Source: Amycolatopsis anabasis
GTDB taxonomy: Bacteria; Actinomycetota; Actinomycetes; Mycobacteriales; Pseudonocardiaceae
Direction of reading: 5' to 3'
DNA: 52,146 bases
Assembly: GCF_009765355.1 (NCBI RefSeq)
Contig: NZ_VTHK01000057.1
Span: 1 to 52,146, forward strand
Shown: positions 1 to 8,249 of the stretch, piece after piece
Layout of the letters: each line of letters starts with the position of its first letter
Numbering within the stretch: position 1 is the first letter of the stretch
Position numbers and translations under genes: made by a program
Notes under the pieces: generated by a model
Seen by the model: the letters and a program-made list of their open reading frames with translations, nothing else
Databases searched by the model: none
What the model was told of the DNA's origin: nothing

Positions 1-291
1 GGGTTCGGCGATCTTGGCGGCTTTCTCCTCGTCGATCACCCCACCCTCCATGGCTTTCAAGGTCTCGGGCAGCCGCGTGGTGAGCGTCCGCGCAAGCACC
101 ACCTTCCTCGCCGCCTTATGCTCGGTCAGTTTCAGCATCCACGCGACTTCGACGGGCACACCCCGGGATCTTCCTTGCAGGTTGTCCAGTTCCGCAATGG
201 CTCTCAACTGCCGAGCCTGCGCCCGCGCGATCACCTCCCCCTCCGACTGGATAATGTCTTTCAGGTCCGCAAGTCTGGTATTTGTTTCCAC
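1..291 (-). CDS. DUF222-type protein, N-terminal part (gene runs off the left edge)
   Basis: Reading leftward from a GTG at 291, the first 97 codons encode a helical N-terminus (VETNTRLADLKDII, then GVPVEVAWMLKLTEHKAARK). This matches the start of actinobacterial DUF222 proteins, which usually end in an HNH nuclease domain. The C-terminal part lies outside the window, so the nuclease domain is not seen. The start is inferred from an AGGAG just upstream (293-297) and from conservation with the second copy at 51791. The two copies differ at only a few residues over this stretch and point away from each other. These genes are typically multicopy in actinomycetes and their cellular role is unclear. 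Confidence 0.75.
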   Translation of the reverse strand, partial: METNTRLADLKDIIQSEGEVIARAQARQLRAIAELDNLQGRSRGVPVEVAWMLKLTEHKAARKVVLARTLTTRLPETLKAMEGGVIDEEKAAKIAEP

Positions 292-472
292 GTCTCCTAT
301 TTTATCGAAAATGGAAGATCAACACCCATCTCGAATGGGTGAATCGGGCACAGAAACCAACGTAACCAAACGTGCCCATTCCGTGGGGAACTGTCGCTGG
401 CGACCAACAACGCGAACCGACCCGTGGAGCGACAGTTTCCCACGGCGCGCCGAAGGCGTGCCTGAAACCCAA
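292..472. repeat. left flanking non-coding repeat with two hairpins
   Basis: This non-coding stretch is the inverted counterpart of 51466-51790. It holds a short perfect hairpin (CACCCAT at 323-329, ATGGGTG at 335-341). It also holds a larger one with 18-base arms at 381-398 and 428-445 that differ at one position, centred on AACTGTCGCT/AGCGACAGTT. Similarity to the right flank continues to about 472. Together with the DUF222 gene start it makes an inverted repeat of more than 450 bp. Apart from these elements and the site at 533-558, nothing gene-like was seen between 292 and 622. Confidence 0.75.
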
Positions 473-532
473 CCACCCACGGACCCACCCCGAAACCAGC
501 CTCCCACGCCCGAAACATGGCGAAACGCCTAT

Positions 533-558
533 TTGACAACGACAATCCTTTTCGTCAA
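533..558. promoter_or_regulatory. possible metalloregulator (Fur/Zur-like) site upstream of the metallophore operon
   Basis: An AT-rich patch about 65 bases upstream of the operon start has TTGAC/GTCAA outer arms (533-537, 554-558). Inside is GACAATCCTTTTC (541-553), which matches a GAAAA-N3-TTTTC Fur-family half-site layout with one mismatch. The TTGACA at 533-538 could also be a -35 element, although no good -10 follows. The case for metal regulation is inference from this weak palindrome and the operon content. Confidence 0.3.
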
Positions 559-622
559 CCTGGCTGAGCGCACCAGACTGGGGTCGGGGGAAGCAGGACA
601 AGCACAACTAGATGGGAGTTCG

Positions 623-1360
623 ATGCTGAACGACGACCCGGCAGGCCGGGCCTTGCTCGACCGCCTGCCGGAGCCGCTGCCGCCCGAGCAGATCATCGCG
701 CTCAACCGTCCCAAGGCCGATCTGCACACGGTCCGCCACTACGAATGGAACGGATGGTCGTTCGAGGTTCCGCCGGGTGTCTTCCTGCCCGGGGCGACCA
801 GCCGGATGATCCACGAACGCCTGCTCGACGGGACGATCGACGTCCGCGGCCGCGCGTACGCGGCGATGGGCGCCGGGCTGGGCGTCGAGGCCGTGGTGGC
901 CGGGCTGCGCGGAGCGCGGGAGGTCTACGCGATCGACGTGCACCCGGGCAGCGTCGACACCACCCGCCGCTACTACGAACAACTCGTCGGAAACCGGGCG
1001 AGCACCACGTTCGTCCCGGTGGTGGCCGATGTCTTCGACGGATTCACCGGTGGCCCGCTGGACGTCGTCACCTTCAACCCGCCCGCGGTGAGCCAGACCG
1101 TGAGCGACGATCCGGACATCGTGCGCAACGTCTGCGTCGGCAGCTCGCTGCTGGAGCGGTTCTTCGCCCAACTGGCCGAACGGGAGCTGCTCGCGCCGGA
1201 CGGCGAGGTCTTCGTCATCGTCTCCAACACCGCGGATCTGCGTGCGATCGTCGAGCACGCCCTCGACCACGGCTTCCGGCCCGAGGTGCACTACCTGCAC
1301 GACTGGCGGGACGGGGTCCAGACCTATCTGTTCCGCGTGCGACAGGGGAAGAACGCGTGA
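623..1360 (+). CDS. class I SAM-dependent methyltransferase (metallophore operon)
   Basis: This 245-residue protein has a Rossmann methyltransferase core: a glycine-rich motif I (AMGAGLGVEAV, from about residue 81), an acidic strand (VYAIDVHPGS), and an NPPA motif near residue 152. That motif resembles the NPPY of N-methyltransferases such as HemK-type enzymes. The reading frame stays open far upstream, but that part overlaps repeats, so the ATG at 623 is preferred. The gene ends in a GTGA overlap with the next one and opens the operon. It probably methylates a nitrogen of a small metabolite made by the neighbouring enzymes. The substrate is unknown. Confidence 0.75.
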   Translation: MLNDDPAGRALLDRLPEPLPPEQIIALNRPKADLHTVRHYEWNGWSFEVPPGVFLPGATSRMIHERLLDGTIDVRGRAYAAMGAGLGVEAVVAGLRGAREVYAIDVHPGSVDTTRRYYEQLVGNRASTTFVPVVADVFDGFTGGPLDVVTFNPPAVSQTVSDDPDIVRNVCVGSSLLERFFAQLAERELLAPDGEVFVIVSNTADLRAIVEHALDHGFRPEVHYLHDWRDGVQTYLFRVRQGKNA

Positions 1361-2172
1361 CCGCAACGGAATCGCTGAGCGTCGCGGATCTCTTCGAAGA
1401 GGCGCTGGCCGACCCGGCGGCCGAGCAGCAGCTGGCGACCAGCGTGTTCTGGCTGCACCACGGGACCCGCCTGGCCGGGGGAAACACGACCTACCGCAAC
1501 CAATACGTGCTCGTGCGCGCTGGGCACTCCTTCGGTGGTTGCGCGTTCGAATCGAACGAGATCGATCCCGAAATCTGCCGGGACGCCTCCGGCAGCCCGC
1601 TCGCCGCGCTGCTGCGCGAGGGACCGCTCCCGCTGCGGATCGCCGCCCTGGACGCGTTCCTGGCCCTACGGCGTCCGCACCGCGAGGCGGAGAACGCGGA
1701 ACCGCTGGAACTTCCGGCGGGCACGCCCGAAGAGCGGGCGCACGCCCGCGACGCCGCGATCGCCGGACTGCTCGACCTCGAACCGGGCGCGAAGGTCGGG
1801 CTCATCGGCGTGGTCAATCCGCTGGTCGCCGCGATCCGGGAGCGGGGCGGGGAATGCCTGCCGTGCGATTTCAACCTGCGGACGACCCAGTGGGGCGACC
1901 CGGTGACCGATTCCATGGCGGAGGTGCTCGACGCGGCCGATGCGGTGGTGGCGACCGGGATGACGTTGAGCAACGGCACGTTCGACGAGATCCTGCGCCG
2001 CTGCCGGGAACGCGCGATCCCGCTGATCGTCTACGCGCAGAGCGGCAGCGCGGTCGCGCGGGCGTTCCTCGGGTCGGGGGTGACCGCGCTTTCGGCGGAG
2101 CCGTTCCCGTTCTCCCAGTTCAGCGCCGAGCCCACCACGCTGTACCGCTACCGCGCGGAGGCAGCCCGGTGA
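1357..2172 (+). CDS. DUF364/DUF4213-type putative heavy-metal chelation protein
   Basis: This 271-residue protein has an N-terminal region typical of DUF4213 (FWLHHGTRLAGGNTTYRNQY, residues about 32-51). The C-terminal Rossmann-like half contains GAKVGLIGVVNPLV and ADAVVATGMTLSNGTFDEIL, as in DUF364. That family was named for a proposed role in heavy-metal chelation, and its biochemical activity is not settled. The GTG start overlaps the upstream stop (GTGA), indicating coupled translation. Sitting between a methyltransferase and an exporter, it may bind a metal-ligand intermediate or act as a biosynthetic enzyme. The family call is firm and the role is inference. Confidence 0.75.
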   Translation: MTATESLSVADLFEEALADPAAEQQLATSVFWLHHGTRLAGGNTTYRNQYVLVRAGHSFGGCAFESNEIDPEICRDASGSPLAALLREGPLPLRIAALDAFLALRRPHREAENAEPLELPAGTPEERAHARDAAIAGLLDLEPGAKVGLIGVVNPLVAAIRERGGECLPCDFNLRTTQWGDPVTDSMAEVLDAADAVVATGMTLSNGTFDEILRRCRERAIPLIVYAQSGSAVARAFLGSGVTALSAEPFPFSQFSAEPTTLYRYRAEAAR

Positions 2173-3389
2173 GCGCTCCGGCTGACTCCGCGGTGAACGA
2201 GGAGGCGGTGCCCGGGGACGCGCGGATGGCGGTGACCCTGTGGCCGATCCTGCTGGCTTCGGCGGTGGGGCTGGTGCCGTTCACGGTCTTCAGCACGTTC
2301 CTGGTCCAGATCGCCGAGGACGCGGGGACCGAGGTCGCCGCGCTGGGCAGCCTGCGCGGACTCGGCGGCCTCGCCGCGCTCGTCGTGGGCACCGCGCTGG
2401 CGCCGGTGATCGACCGGTTCCCCCGCGAGTGGACCGCCGCCGGCGCGCTGGTGCTGCTCGGCGGTTCGTCGCTGCTCGGCACGATCGGCGAGATCCCCGC
2501 GCTCGCCGGATTCTGCCTGCTGATCGGGGCGGCGACGGCGGTGCTCAATCCGGCCCTGGGCGCCGCGGCGGCGGACCGGTACGGAACGGGTGCCGCGGCG
2601 GGGCGGGCCGCGACGCTGGTCACCGCCACCCAGTCGCTGACCGCGATGCTCGCCGCGCCGGTGCTGGCACTGCCCGCGCTGCTCTGGGGCTGGTCGGGCG
2701 ACCTGGTCGCGGTCGGGGTGATTTCCGTGCTGCTCGCGGTGGTCCTGCTGGGCAGGCGAGCGGGCGGCACGCGGGCATCGGGGGAGCCCGCCCTGGGCTA
2801 CCGGGCGTCCTTCCGCGCTCTGCTCGCCGTTCCCGGGGTGGTCGCGCTGCTGCTGATCGCCCTGTTGCGGACGGCCGCCTTCATGGGTTACCTCGCCTAT
2901 CTCGCGGCCTTCTACCACGACCGGTTCGCCCTCTCGCCCGAGGTCTTCACGTTGGTGTGGACGCTGTCCGGGGCGTCGTTCTTCGTGGGCAACCTGCTCG
3001 TCGGCCGGTTCGTGAACGGGCAGCGCACCACGCCGCGCACCGAGGTCGTCCTGGTGGGCGGGCTCGTCGTCGCGGTGGCCGCGGTCGTCGGCGTCTTCTT
3101 CGCCCCCGTACTGCCGGTCGCGCTCGTGCTCACCTCCCTGCTCGGGCTCAGCCACGCGACGGTGGCCGCCTGCGTGGTCACCCTGCTGGTGCGCCGCAGC
3201 GGCACCCGGCGCGGTTCGGCGCTGAGCGTCAACGCGGCGGGGATGAGCTTCGGGGTGTTCGCCGGAGCCGGGTTGGGTGGGCTCGGCCTCGGCTTCGGCG
3301 GATTTCCCGGCGCCGCCGCGGTGTTCGGCGGGCTCACCCTGATCGCCCTGGCCGCCGCGCTGACCTTGCTGCGCGGGGGTGACCGGTGA
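2169..3389 (+). CDS. MFS efflux transporter (putative metallophore exporter)
   Basis: This 406-residue membrane protein has about twelve hydrophobic segments starting near residue 20 (VTLWPILLASAVGLVPFTVF). The long glycine/alanine-rich helices and central loop are typical of the major facilitator superfamily. The GTG start at 2169 overlaps the previous stop, and its own stop overlaps the GTG of the kinase gene. Placement inside a biosynthetic operon that also encodes an importer suggests it exports the product. MFS proteins often export siderophores and other metallophores, but substrate cannot be read from sequence. Confidence 0.8.
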   Translation: MSAPADSAVNEEAVPGDARMAVTLWPILLASAVGLVPFTVFSTFLVQIAEDAGTEVAALGSLRGLGGLAALVVGTALAPVIDRFPREWTAAGALVLLGGSSLLGTIGEIPALAGFCLLIGAATAVLNPALGAAAADRYGTGAAAGRAATLVTATQSLTAMLAAPVLALPALLWGWSGDLVAVGVISVLLAVVLLGRRAGGTRASGEPALGYRASFRALLAVPGVVALLLIALLRTAAFMGYLAYLAAFYHDRFALSPEVFTLVWTLSGASFFVGNLLVGRFVNGQRTTPRTEVVLVGGLVVAVAAVVGVFFAPVLPVALVLTSLLGLSHATVAACVVTLLVRRSGTRRGSALSVNAAGMSFGVFAGAGLGGLGLGFGGFPGAAAVFGGLTLIALAAALTLLRGGDR

Positions 3390-4453
3390 AGGGCATCGGC
3401 CACGCGCCGTGCCACCACGGCGAGATCCTGCAGGGCGTTTTCGCCGACGCCGCCGGGAACCTGTGCCGGGGCCTGGTCACGTTGCCGCTCGTCGGGCCGG
3501 GCGCCCGCGCCGAGTTCCACCGCGATCGGTCGGCGGATCCCGGAGATCTCACGGTGGTGCCGGGCGACCGGGCCAAGGCCCGGCGCGCGGCGGAACTCGC
3601 CGTGGCCGAATGCGCCCGGGTCACCGGGCAGCGGCCGTGCGGCGGGGTGCTCGATCTGAGCGGTGACATTCCGATCGGGCTCGGCATGGGCTCGTCGACC
3701 AGTGACATCATCGCGACGGTCCGGGCGGTGGCGGCGAGTTTCGGGATCGTGCTGCGGTCGTCGGCGATCGCGCGGTTGGCGGTACGCGCGGAACTCGCCT
3801 CGGATCCGCTCATGCTCGACAACCGGCCGCTGCTGTTCGCGCAACGCGAGGGCCGGGTGCTGGAAGTCCTCGGCGGCGCGCTGCCCGCGGCGGTGATCGT
3901 GGGCTGTGCCACCGGCGGCGGGCAGGCGGTGGACACGCTCGCGATCCCGGTCACCGAGTACGGCCCCGAAGATCTCGGCACGTTCGAGCGGTTGCGCGCG
4001 ATGCTGCGTCGCGCGATCGGCACCGGGGACGTCGAGCTGCTCGGCAGGGTCAGCACGGAAAGCGCGCGGATCAACCAGCGCGTGCTGCCGAAGGCCGAGT
4101 TCGAAGTGCTCGAGCACGTCGCGGCGCTCGTCGGCGGCGCGGGGGTGCAGGTCGCGCACAGCGGAAACGTCGCCGGGGTGCTCTTCGACGCCGGGAGCCC
4201 CGATCTGCCGCACCGGCTGCGGCGGTGCACCCGCGTCCTGCGGCAGCACGGAATCGAGGTCACCCGAGTTTTCGGCAGCAGAAACTGGGAGGAACGCGAA
4301 CATGCACGACCACATCGCGGATGCGATCGGGCGGCCAGATCTGGTGCGCGTCGGGCGTGGCCTGATCTGCCTGCGTTTCGAAACGATGAAGATCGTGTCG
4401 GCGCTCGGCGCCGTGCGGCGGCTGCTGGAGGCGGGCACCGTCAAGCCGGGTGA
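3386..4453 (+). CDS. GHMP-family kinase, PduX-like (L-threonine/serine kinase candidate)
   Basis: The protein (355 residues as open) starts KGIGHAPCHHGEILQG, typical of PduX-type L-threonine kinases, and carries the GHMP ATP-binding loop PIGLGMGSSTSD at residues about 96-107. PduX makes O-phospho-L-threonine for cobalamin. Here the partner is a cysteine-synthase-like enzyme, so a likely role is activating the hydroxyl of serine or threonine for beta-replacement. The recognisable domain ends near residue 303 (VFGSRNWEE). The last 50 or so codons are arginine-rich and lie entirely within the next gene, an unusual 152-base overlap. That suggests a lost stop, a frameshift or an unusual tail. Confidence 0.8.
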   Translation: MKGIGHAPCHHGEILQGVFADAAGNLCRGLVTLPLVGPGARAEFHRDRSADPGDLTVVPGDRAKARRAAELAVAECARVTGQRPCGGVLDLSGDIPIGLGMGSSTSDIIATVRAVAASFGIVLRSSAIARLAVRAELASDPLMLDNRPLLFAQREGRVLEVLGGALPAAVIVGCATGGGQAVDTLAIPVTEYGPEDLGTFERLRAMLRRAIGTGDVELLGRVSTESARINQRVLPKAEFEVLEHVAALVGGAGVQVAHSGNVAGVLFDAGSPDLPHRLRRCTRVLRQHGIEVTRVFGSRNWEEREHARPHRGCDRAARSGARRAWPDLPAFRNDEDRVGARRRAAAAGGGHRQAG

Positions 4454-5324
4454 CACGCTGGTGGACAGTTCCAGCGGGATCTACGCCTACGCGCTCGCGC
4501 TGGCCGCGCACCGGTTCGGACTGCGGTGCCACATCGTGGGTTCGACCACCGTGGACCACACGCTCCGGACCCAGCTGGCCATCCTCGGGGCGCGGCTCGA
4601 GCAGATGTCGCCGTCGAAGAACCTCAAACTCGACCAGGACCGCCGGGTGCGCCGGATCGAGGAGATCCTCCGGGAAAACCCCTCGTACCACTGGATGCGC
4701 CAGTACCACGACGACATCCACTACCACGGGTACCGGGCCGTCGCCGACCTGATCGCGCGGGAGGTGCCGCTGGACGATCTCGTGCTGGTGGGCGGGGTGG
4801 GCTCCGGGGCGTCCACCGGCGCGCTCGCCGGATTCCTGCGCGAGCGTTCGCCGTCGGTCTCGCTCGCGGGCGTGCAGCCGTTCGGCAGCGTGACCTTCGG
4901 CAGCGAGCACGTCGAGGACCCCGACATCATCATCGCCGGGATCGGCAGTGCCATCCCGTTCCGCAACGTCCGGCACGACAGCTACGACGTCATCCACTGG
5001 ATCTCCTACGAAGCCGCGCTCGCGGGGAGCGTCGACCTGCTCCGGCGGCACGCGGTCTTCGCCGGGCTGTCCACCGGAGCGAGCTACCTGGCAGCGCGCT
5101 GGGAACAGCGCGAGCGTCCACAAGGGACAGTGTTGTTCGTGGCCGCGGACACCGGGCACCGCTATGTGGATTCGGTGTTCGCCCGGCACGCCGAGGCCGC
5201 GGCGATCGACGAGCTCGCTCCCCGGGAAGTGTCCACAAGGGATGAACTGGCACTGCCGTGGTGCCGGATGCACTGGGCCCGTGCCGCGGGGCTGCAGGCC
5301 GCCGTGGAGAGAGTGGCCGGATGA
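4302..5324 (+). CDS. PLP-dependent cysteine synthase/cystathionine beta-synthase-like enzyme
   Basis: This 340-residue fold-type II PLP enzyme has a candidate PLP lysine in FETMKIVSALGA (about residue 29). A substrate loop reads DTLVDSSSGIYAYALALA, equivalent to the TSGN loop, and a glycine-rich phosphate loop reads GGVGSGASTGA. The ATG at 4302 follows a strong GGGAGGA at 4287-4293. Relatives replace a beta-leaving group (O-acetyl or O-phospho) on serine or threonine with a sulfur or nitrogen nucleophile, as SbnA does in staphyloferrin B synthesis. The adjacent kinase could supply the phospho-substrate. The loop differs from standard CysK (SSSGIY rather than TSGNTG), so specificity may be novel. 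Confidence 0.8.
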   Translation: MHDHIADAIGRPDLVRVGRGLICLRFETMKIVSALGAVRRLLEAGTVKPGDTLVDSSSGIYAYALALAAHRFGLRCHIVGSTTVDHTLRTQLAILGARLEQMSPSKNLKLDQDRRVRRIEEILRENPSYHWMRQYHDDIHYHGYRAVADLIAREVPLDDLVLVGGVGSGASTGALAGFLRERSPSVSLAGVQPFGSVTFGSEHVEDPDIIIAGIGSAIPFRNVRHDSYDVIHWISYEAALAGSVDLLRRHAVFAGLSTGASYLAARWEQRERPQGTVLFVAADTGHRYVDSVFARHAEAAAIDELAPREVSTRDELALPWCRMHWARAAGLQAAVERVAG

Positions 5325-6439
5325 GCGAGGTCGTCGTGGACAGTCCGCCGCTGGCGGCACCGGGTGAACCGGCGGCCACCCGGGGAAACCGCCGGTGGCT
5401 GAACACCCGGCGCGGCATGGTTTTCGGTGTTGCCGTGCTGTCGGTCGCGCTCGCCGGTTCGGTGCTGCTGGCCATCGGCCTGGGTTCGGCGGTCGTCCCG
5501 CCCGGGGACACCGCGCGTTACCTGTGGGCCGCGTTGACCGGGGACACCATCGCCGCCGAGGAGTTCACCCGGTACCAGATCATCTGGCAGGTGCGCACCC
5601 CGCGGGTGCTGCTGTCCGCGATCGTCGGGGCCGGGCTGGGCGCGGTCGGCGTCGCGATCCAGGCGATGGTGCGCAACGCCCTGGCGGACCCGTACATCCT
5701 GGGCGTCTCCTCGGGCGCCTCGGTGGGTGCGGTCACGGTCAGCGTGTCCGGTGCGCTCGCGGCGCTCGGGATCTACGCGGTCTCCGCCGGCGCGTTCGTC
5801 GGGGCACTGCTGGCGTCGGTCCTGGTCTACTTCGCCGCGCGGTCCCGGGCCGGGGTCACGCCGCTGCGCCTGGTGCTGACCGGGGTGGCGATGTCGTTCG
5901 GGTTCCAGGCCGTGCTGAGCGTGATCATCTACCTGGTGCCGAACAACGAGGCGACCAGCACGGTGCTCTACTGGACGATGGGCAGCTTCGGGGCCGCGAC
6001 CTGGGGCTCGCTGCCGATCGTCGCGGTGGCGGTGCTGGCCGGGGTGCTCGTGCTGCGCGGTTGCGGGCGCGGGCTGGACATCCTGTCCCTCGGTGACGAG
6101 ACCGCCGCCAGCCTGGGCGTGCACACCGCCGGTCTGCGCCGCGGGCTGTTCGTCCTGACGGCCGTGGTGACCGCGGCGATGGTGGCGGTCAGCGGGGCCA
6201 TCGGTTTCGTCGGGCTGGTGATCCCGCATCTGGTCCGGATCGTGGCCGGTGCCGGGCACGCCCGAGTGCTGGTGCTCGCGCCGCTGGCGGGGGCGCTGTT
6301 CATGGTGTGGGTGGACCTGCTGTCCCGGACCCTGGTCGCCCCGCGCGAACTCCCGCTGGGGGTCATCACCGCGCTGATCGGGGTCCCGGTGTTCATCACC
6401 TTGATGCGCCGCAAGGGTTATCTGTTCGGAGGCGGATGA
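5321..6439 (+). CDS. FecCD-family ABC transporter permease
   Basis: This 372-residue protein has a short cytoplasmic N-terminus and multiple membrane helices. FecCD/BtuC hallmarks include VRTPRVLLSAIVGAGLGAVG, NALADPYILGVSSGASVGA and AISGAIGFVGLVIPHLVR-type text near the C-terminus. These permeases import iron-siderophores, cobalamin, heme or metal chelates. The ATG at 5321 overlaps the PLP gene's stop (ATGA). It forms an importer with the next two genes. Only one permease gene is present, so a homodimer is expected. Confidence 0.92.
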   Translation: MSEVVVDSPPLAAPGEPAATRGNRRWLNTRRGMVFGVAVLSVALAGSVLLAIGLGSAVVPPGDTARYLWAALTGDTIAAEEFTRYQIIWQVRTPRVLLSAIVGAGLGAVGVAIQAMVRNALADPYILGVSSGASVGAVTVSVSGALAALGIYAVSAGAFVGALLASVLVYFAARSRAGVTPLRLVLTGVAMSFGFQAVLSVIIYLVPNNEATSTVLYWTMGSFGAATWGSLPIVAVAVLAGVLVLRGCGRGLDILSLGDETAASLGVHTAGLRRGLFVLTAVVTAAMVAVSGAIGFVGLVIPHLVRIVAGAGHARVLVLAPLAGALFMVWVDLLSRTLVAPRELPLGVITALIGVPVFITLMRRKGYLFGGG

Positions 6440-6442
6440 GGA

Positions 6443-7234
6443 ATGGACCTCAGGCTGGACCGCGTGTCCGTGGTCGTCAACGGCAGCACCCTGGTCCGGG
6501 AGCTTTCCCTGGAGGTGCCGGGCGGGCGGATCGTCGGGTTGATCGGGCCGAACGGCTCCGGGAAATCCACCGCGCTGCGCTGCGTGTACCGGGCGCTCGA
6601 GCCCAGCGGTGGCACGGTGTGGGTCGGCGGCACCGATCTCGCGACGATCGGTCTCCGGGAAAGCGCGCGGTCGGTCGCGGCGCTGACCCAGGAGGGCGGG
6701 GCGGAGTTCGACTTCACCGTCGAGGAGATCGTCGCGCTCGGCCGGGCCCCGCACCTGCGCGGCAACCAGGCGCTCAGTGCCTGGGAGCGGGCGCTGTGCC
6801 GCAGTGCGATGACCCAGCTCGACGTGCTGCATCTGGCGGATCGGGGAGTGCTGTCGCTGTCCGGCGGGGAACGGCAGCGTGTCCTCGTCGCGCGGGCCCT
6901 GGTGCAGGAACCCCGGGTGCTGGTGCTCGACGAGCCCACCAACCACCTGGACGTGCGGCACCAGCTCGAACTGCTGTCGCTGTTGCGGGACTCCGGGCTG
7001 ACCGTGCTCGTGGTGCTGCACGACCTCAACCTCGCGGCGGCCGTCTGCGATCGGCTGGGCGTGCTTCACCGCGGCTCGCTCGTCGCCGCGGGCACCCCGG
7101 CGGAGGTGCTCACGGCCGAACTCGTGCGGGATGTGTTCGGCGTGGCGGCGACCGTCGTCACGCATCCGCTGACCGGCGACCCGCAGTTGTTGTATTCGCT
7201 TACTTCGGCGCAGAAGAAGGAGACCTCGGTATGA
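6443..7234 (+). CDS. ABC transporter ATP-binding protein (metal-chelate uptake)
   Basis: This 263-residue ATPase has all nucleotide-binding motifs: Walker A GPNGSGKST, signature LSGGERQRV, Walker B VLVLDEPTNHLD and switch histidine in VVLHDLNLA. It resembles the FecE/BtuD/FepC group. It starts three bases after the permease gene and ends in an ATGA overlap with the binding-protein gene. It should energise uptake of the chelate captured by the lipoprotein below. Confidence 0.93.
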   Translation: MDLRLDRVSVVVNGSTLVRELSLEVPGGRIVGLIGPNGSGKSTALRCVYRALEPSGGTVWVGGTDLATIGLRESARSVAALTQEGGAEFDFTVEEIVALGRAPHLRGNQALSAWERALCRSAMTQLDVLHLADRGVLSLSGGERQRVLVARALVQEPRVLVLDEPTNHLDVRHQLELLSLLRDSGLTVLVVLHDLNLAAAVCDRLGVLHRGSLVAAGTPAEVLTAELVRDVFGVAATVVTHPLTGDPQLLYSLTSAQKKETSV

Positions 7235-8229
7235 CCCAGTCCTCCCCGGCCCGCGTGGTGCGGCTGACCGCCCTCGCCGTGGCAGGCGTGCTGCTCGCCG
7301 CGTGCGGGGCCCAAGTGGACAACCGCGAGGCGCAGGTCCGCACCACCACGGTGAAGCGGTGCGGCGAGGAGGTGCGGTACACCACGCCGCAGCGCGCCGT
7401 GGTGTACGAGGGAGGCAGCGCGGACAAGATGTTCGCGCTCGGCCTCACCGACCGCGTCCACGGGTACGTGCTGCCGCCGGCGAATCCGCCGGTGACCCAG
7501 TCGCCCTGGGCCGCCGAGTACCAGAAGGTCAAGTTCCTCGGGGACGATCTGCTCAACCGTGAACTCGTGGTCGAGGCCAAGGCCGACTTCGTGGTGGCGG
7601 GCTGGAACTCGGGCTTCAGCGATCAGCGCGGCATCACCCCGAAGGTCCTGGACGGCCTCGGCATCCAGAGCTTCATGCACACCGAATCCTGCTACAACTA
7701 CCCGAACTTCCCGGAGAAGGTCACGCCGTTCGAAGGGCTCTACACCGACCTCGAGCGCCTCGGGAAGATCTTCGGGGTGGAGGACCGGGCGGCCCAGGTC
7801 GTCGCCGACTACCGCAAACGGGTCGACGCCGTCCGGGCCCAGGCGCCGCAGGGGAACCCGGTCCCGGTGTTCCTCTACGACTCGGGCACCGAGCAGGCGT
7901 CCACCGCGGGCAACCAGGTGCCGCCGAACGACATCATCAAATTCGCGGGCGGCCGCAACGTCTTCGACAACGTCGAGGCGCGCTGGACCAAGGTCGGCTG
8001 GGAAGCGGTGGTCGACGCCAAGCCCGAGGTCATCATCATCCTGGACTACAACGACAAACCCGCCCAGGAGAAGATCAACTTCCTGAAGTCCTCGCCGGTC
8101 ACCGCGAAACTGCCCGCGGTGGTCAAGAACAACTTCTTCGTCCTCAACTACAACGAGGGCATCAGCAACCCGCGCAACGTCGACGGGCTGGAACGCTTCG
8201 GCGAGTACCTCCGCAACCTGAAGCGGTAG
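7231..8229 (+). CDS. substrate-binding lipoprotein of metal-chelate ABC importer
   Basis: This 332-residue protein has a lipoprotein signal: a hydrophobic stretch ending in LLAAC with the lipidated cysteine at residue 25. The body is a periplasmic-binding-protein type III fold (FepB/BtuF-like), with text such as QRAVVYEGGSADKMFALGL and AVVDAKPEVIIILDYND. It would sit on the outer face of the membrane and deliver ligand to the FecCD permease. Its start overlaps the ATPase stop, making it last in the operon. The ligand (iron, zinc, cobalt or another chelate) is not determined. Confidence 0.9.
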   Translation: MTQSSPARVVRLTALAVAGVLLAACGAQVDNREAQVRTTTVKRCGEEVRYTTPQRAVVYEGGSADKMFALGLTDRVHGYVLPPANPPVTQSPWAAEYQKVKFLGDDLLNRELVVEAKADFVVAGWNSGFSDQRGITPKVLDGLGIQSFMHTESCYNYPNFPEKVTPFEGLYTDLERLGKIFGVEDRAAQVVADYRKRVDAVRAQAPQGNPVPVFLYDSGTEQASTAGNQVPPNDIIKFAGGRNVFDNVEARWTKVGWEAVVDAKPEVIIILDYNDKPAQEKINFLKSSPVTAKLPAVVKNNFFVLNYNEGISNPRNVDGLERFGEYLRNLKR

Positions 8230-8249
8230 GCCGATCGTTTGCTCCGGCG

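Noticed and set aside
14..622. N-terminal extension of the first methyltransferase through the left repeats
   Set aside because: The frame is open from position 14, but this part covers the DUF222 gene on the other strand and non-coding hairpins, and reads as serine/arginine-rich text. The ATG at 623 starts the recognisable domain.
623..8229. EDDS-type zincophore or staphyloferrin-B-type pathway
   Set aside because: Only the SbnA-like PLP enzyme fits. No SbnB-like dehydrogenase, lyase or NIS synthetase was seen, so the known pathways are not complete here.
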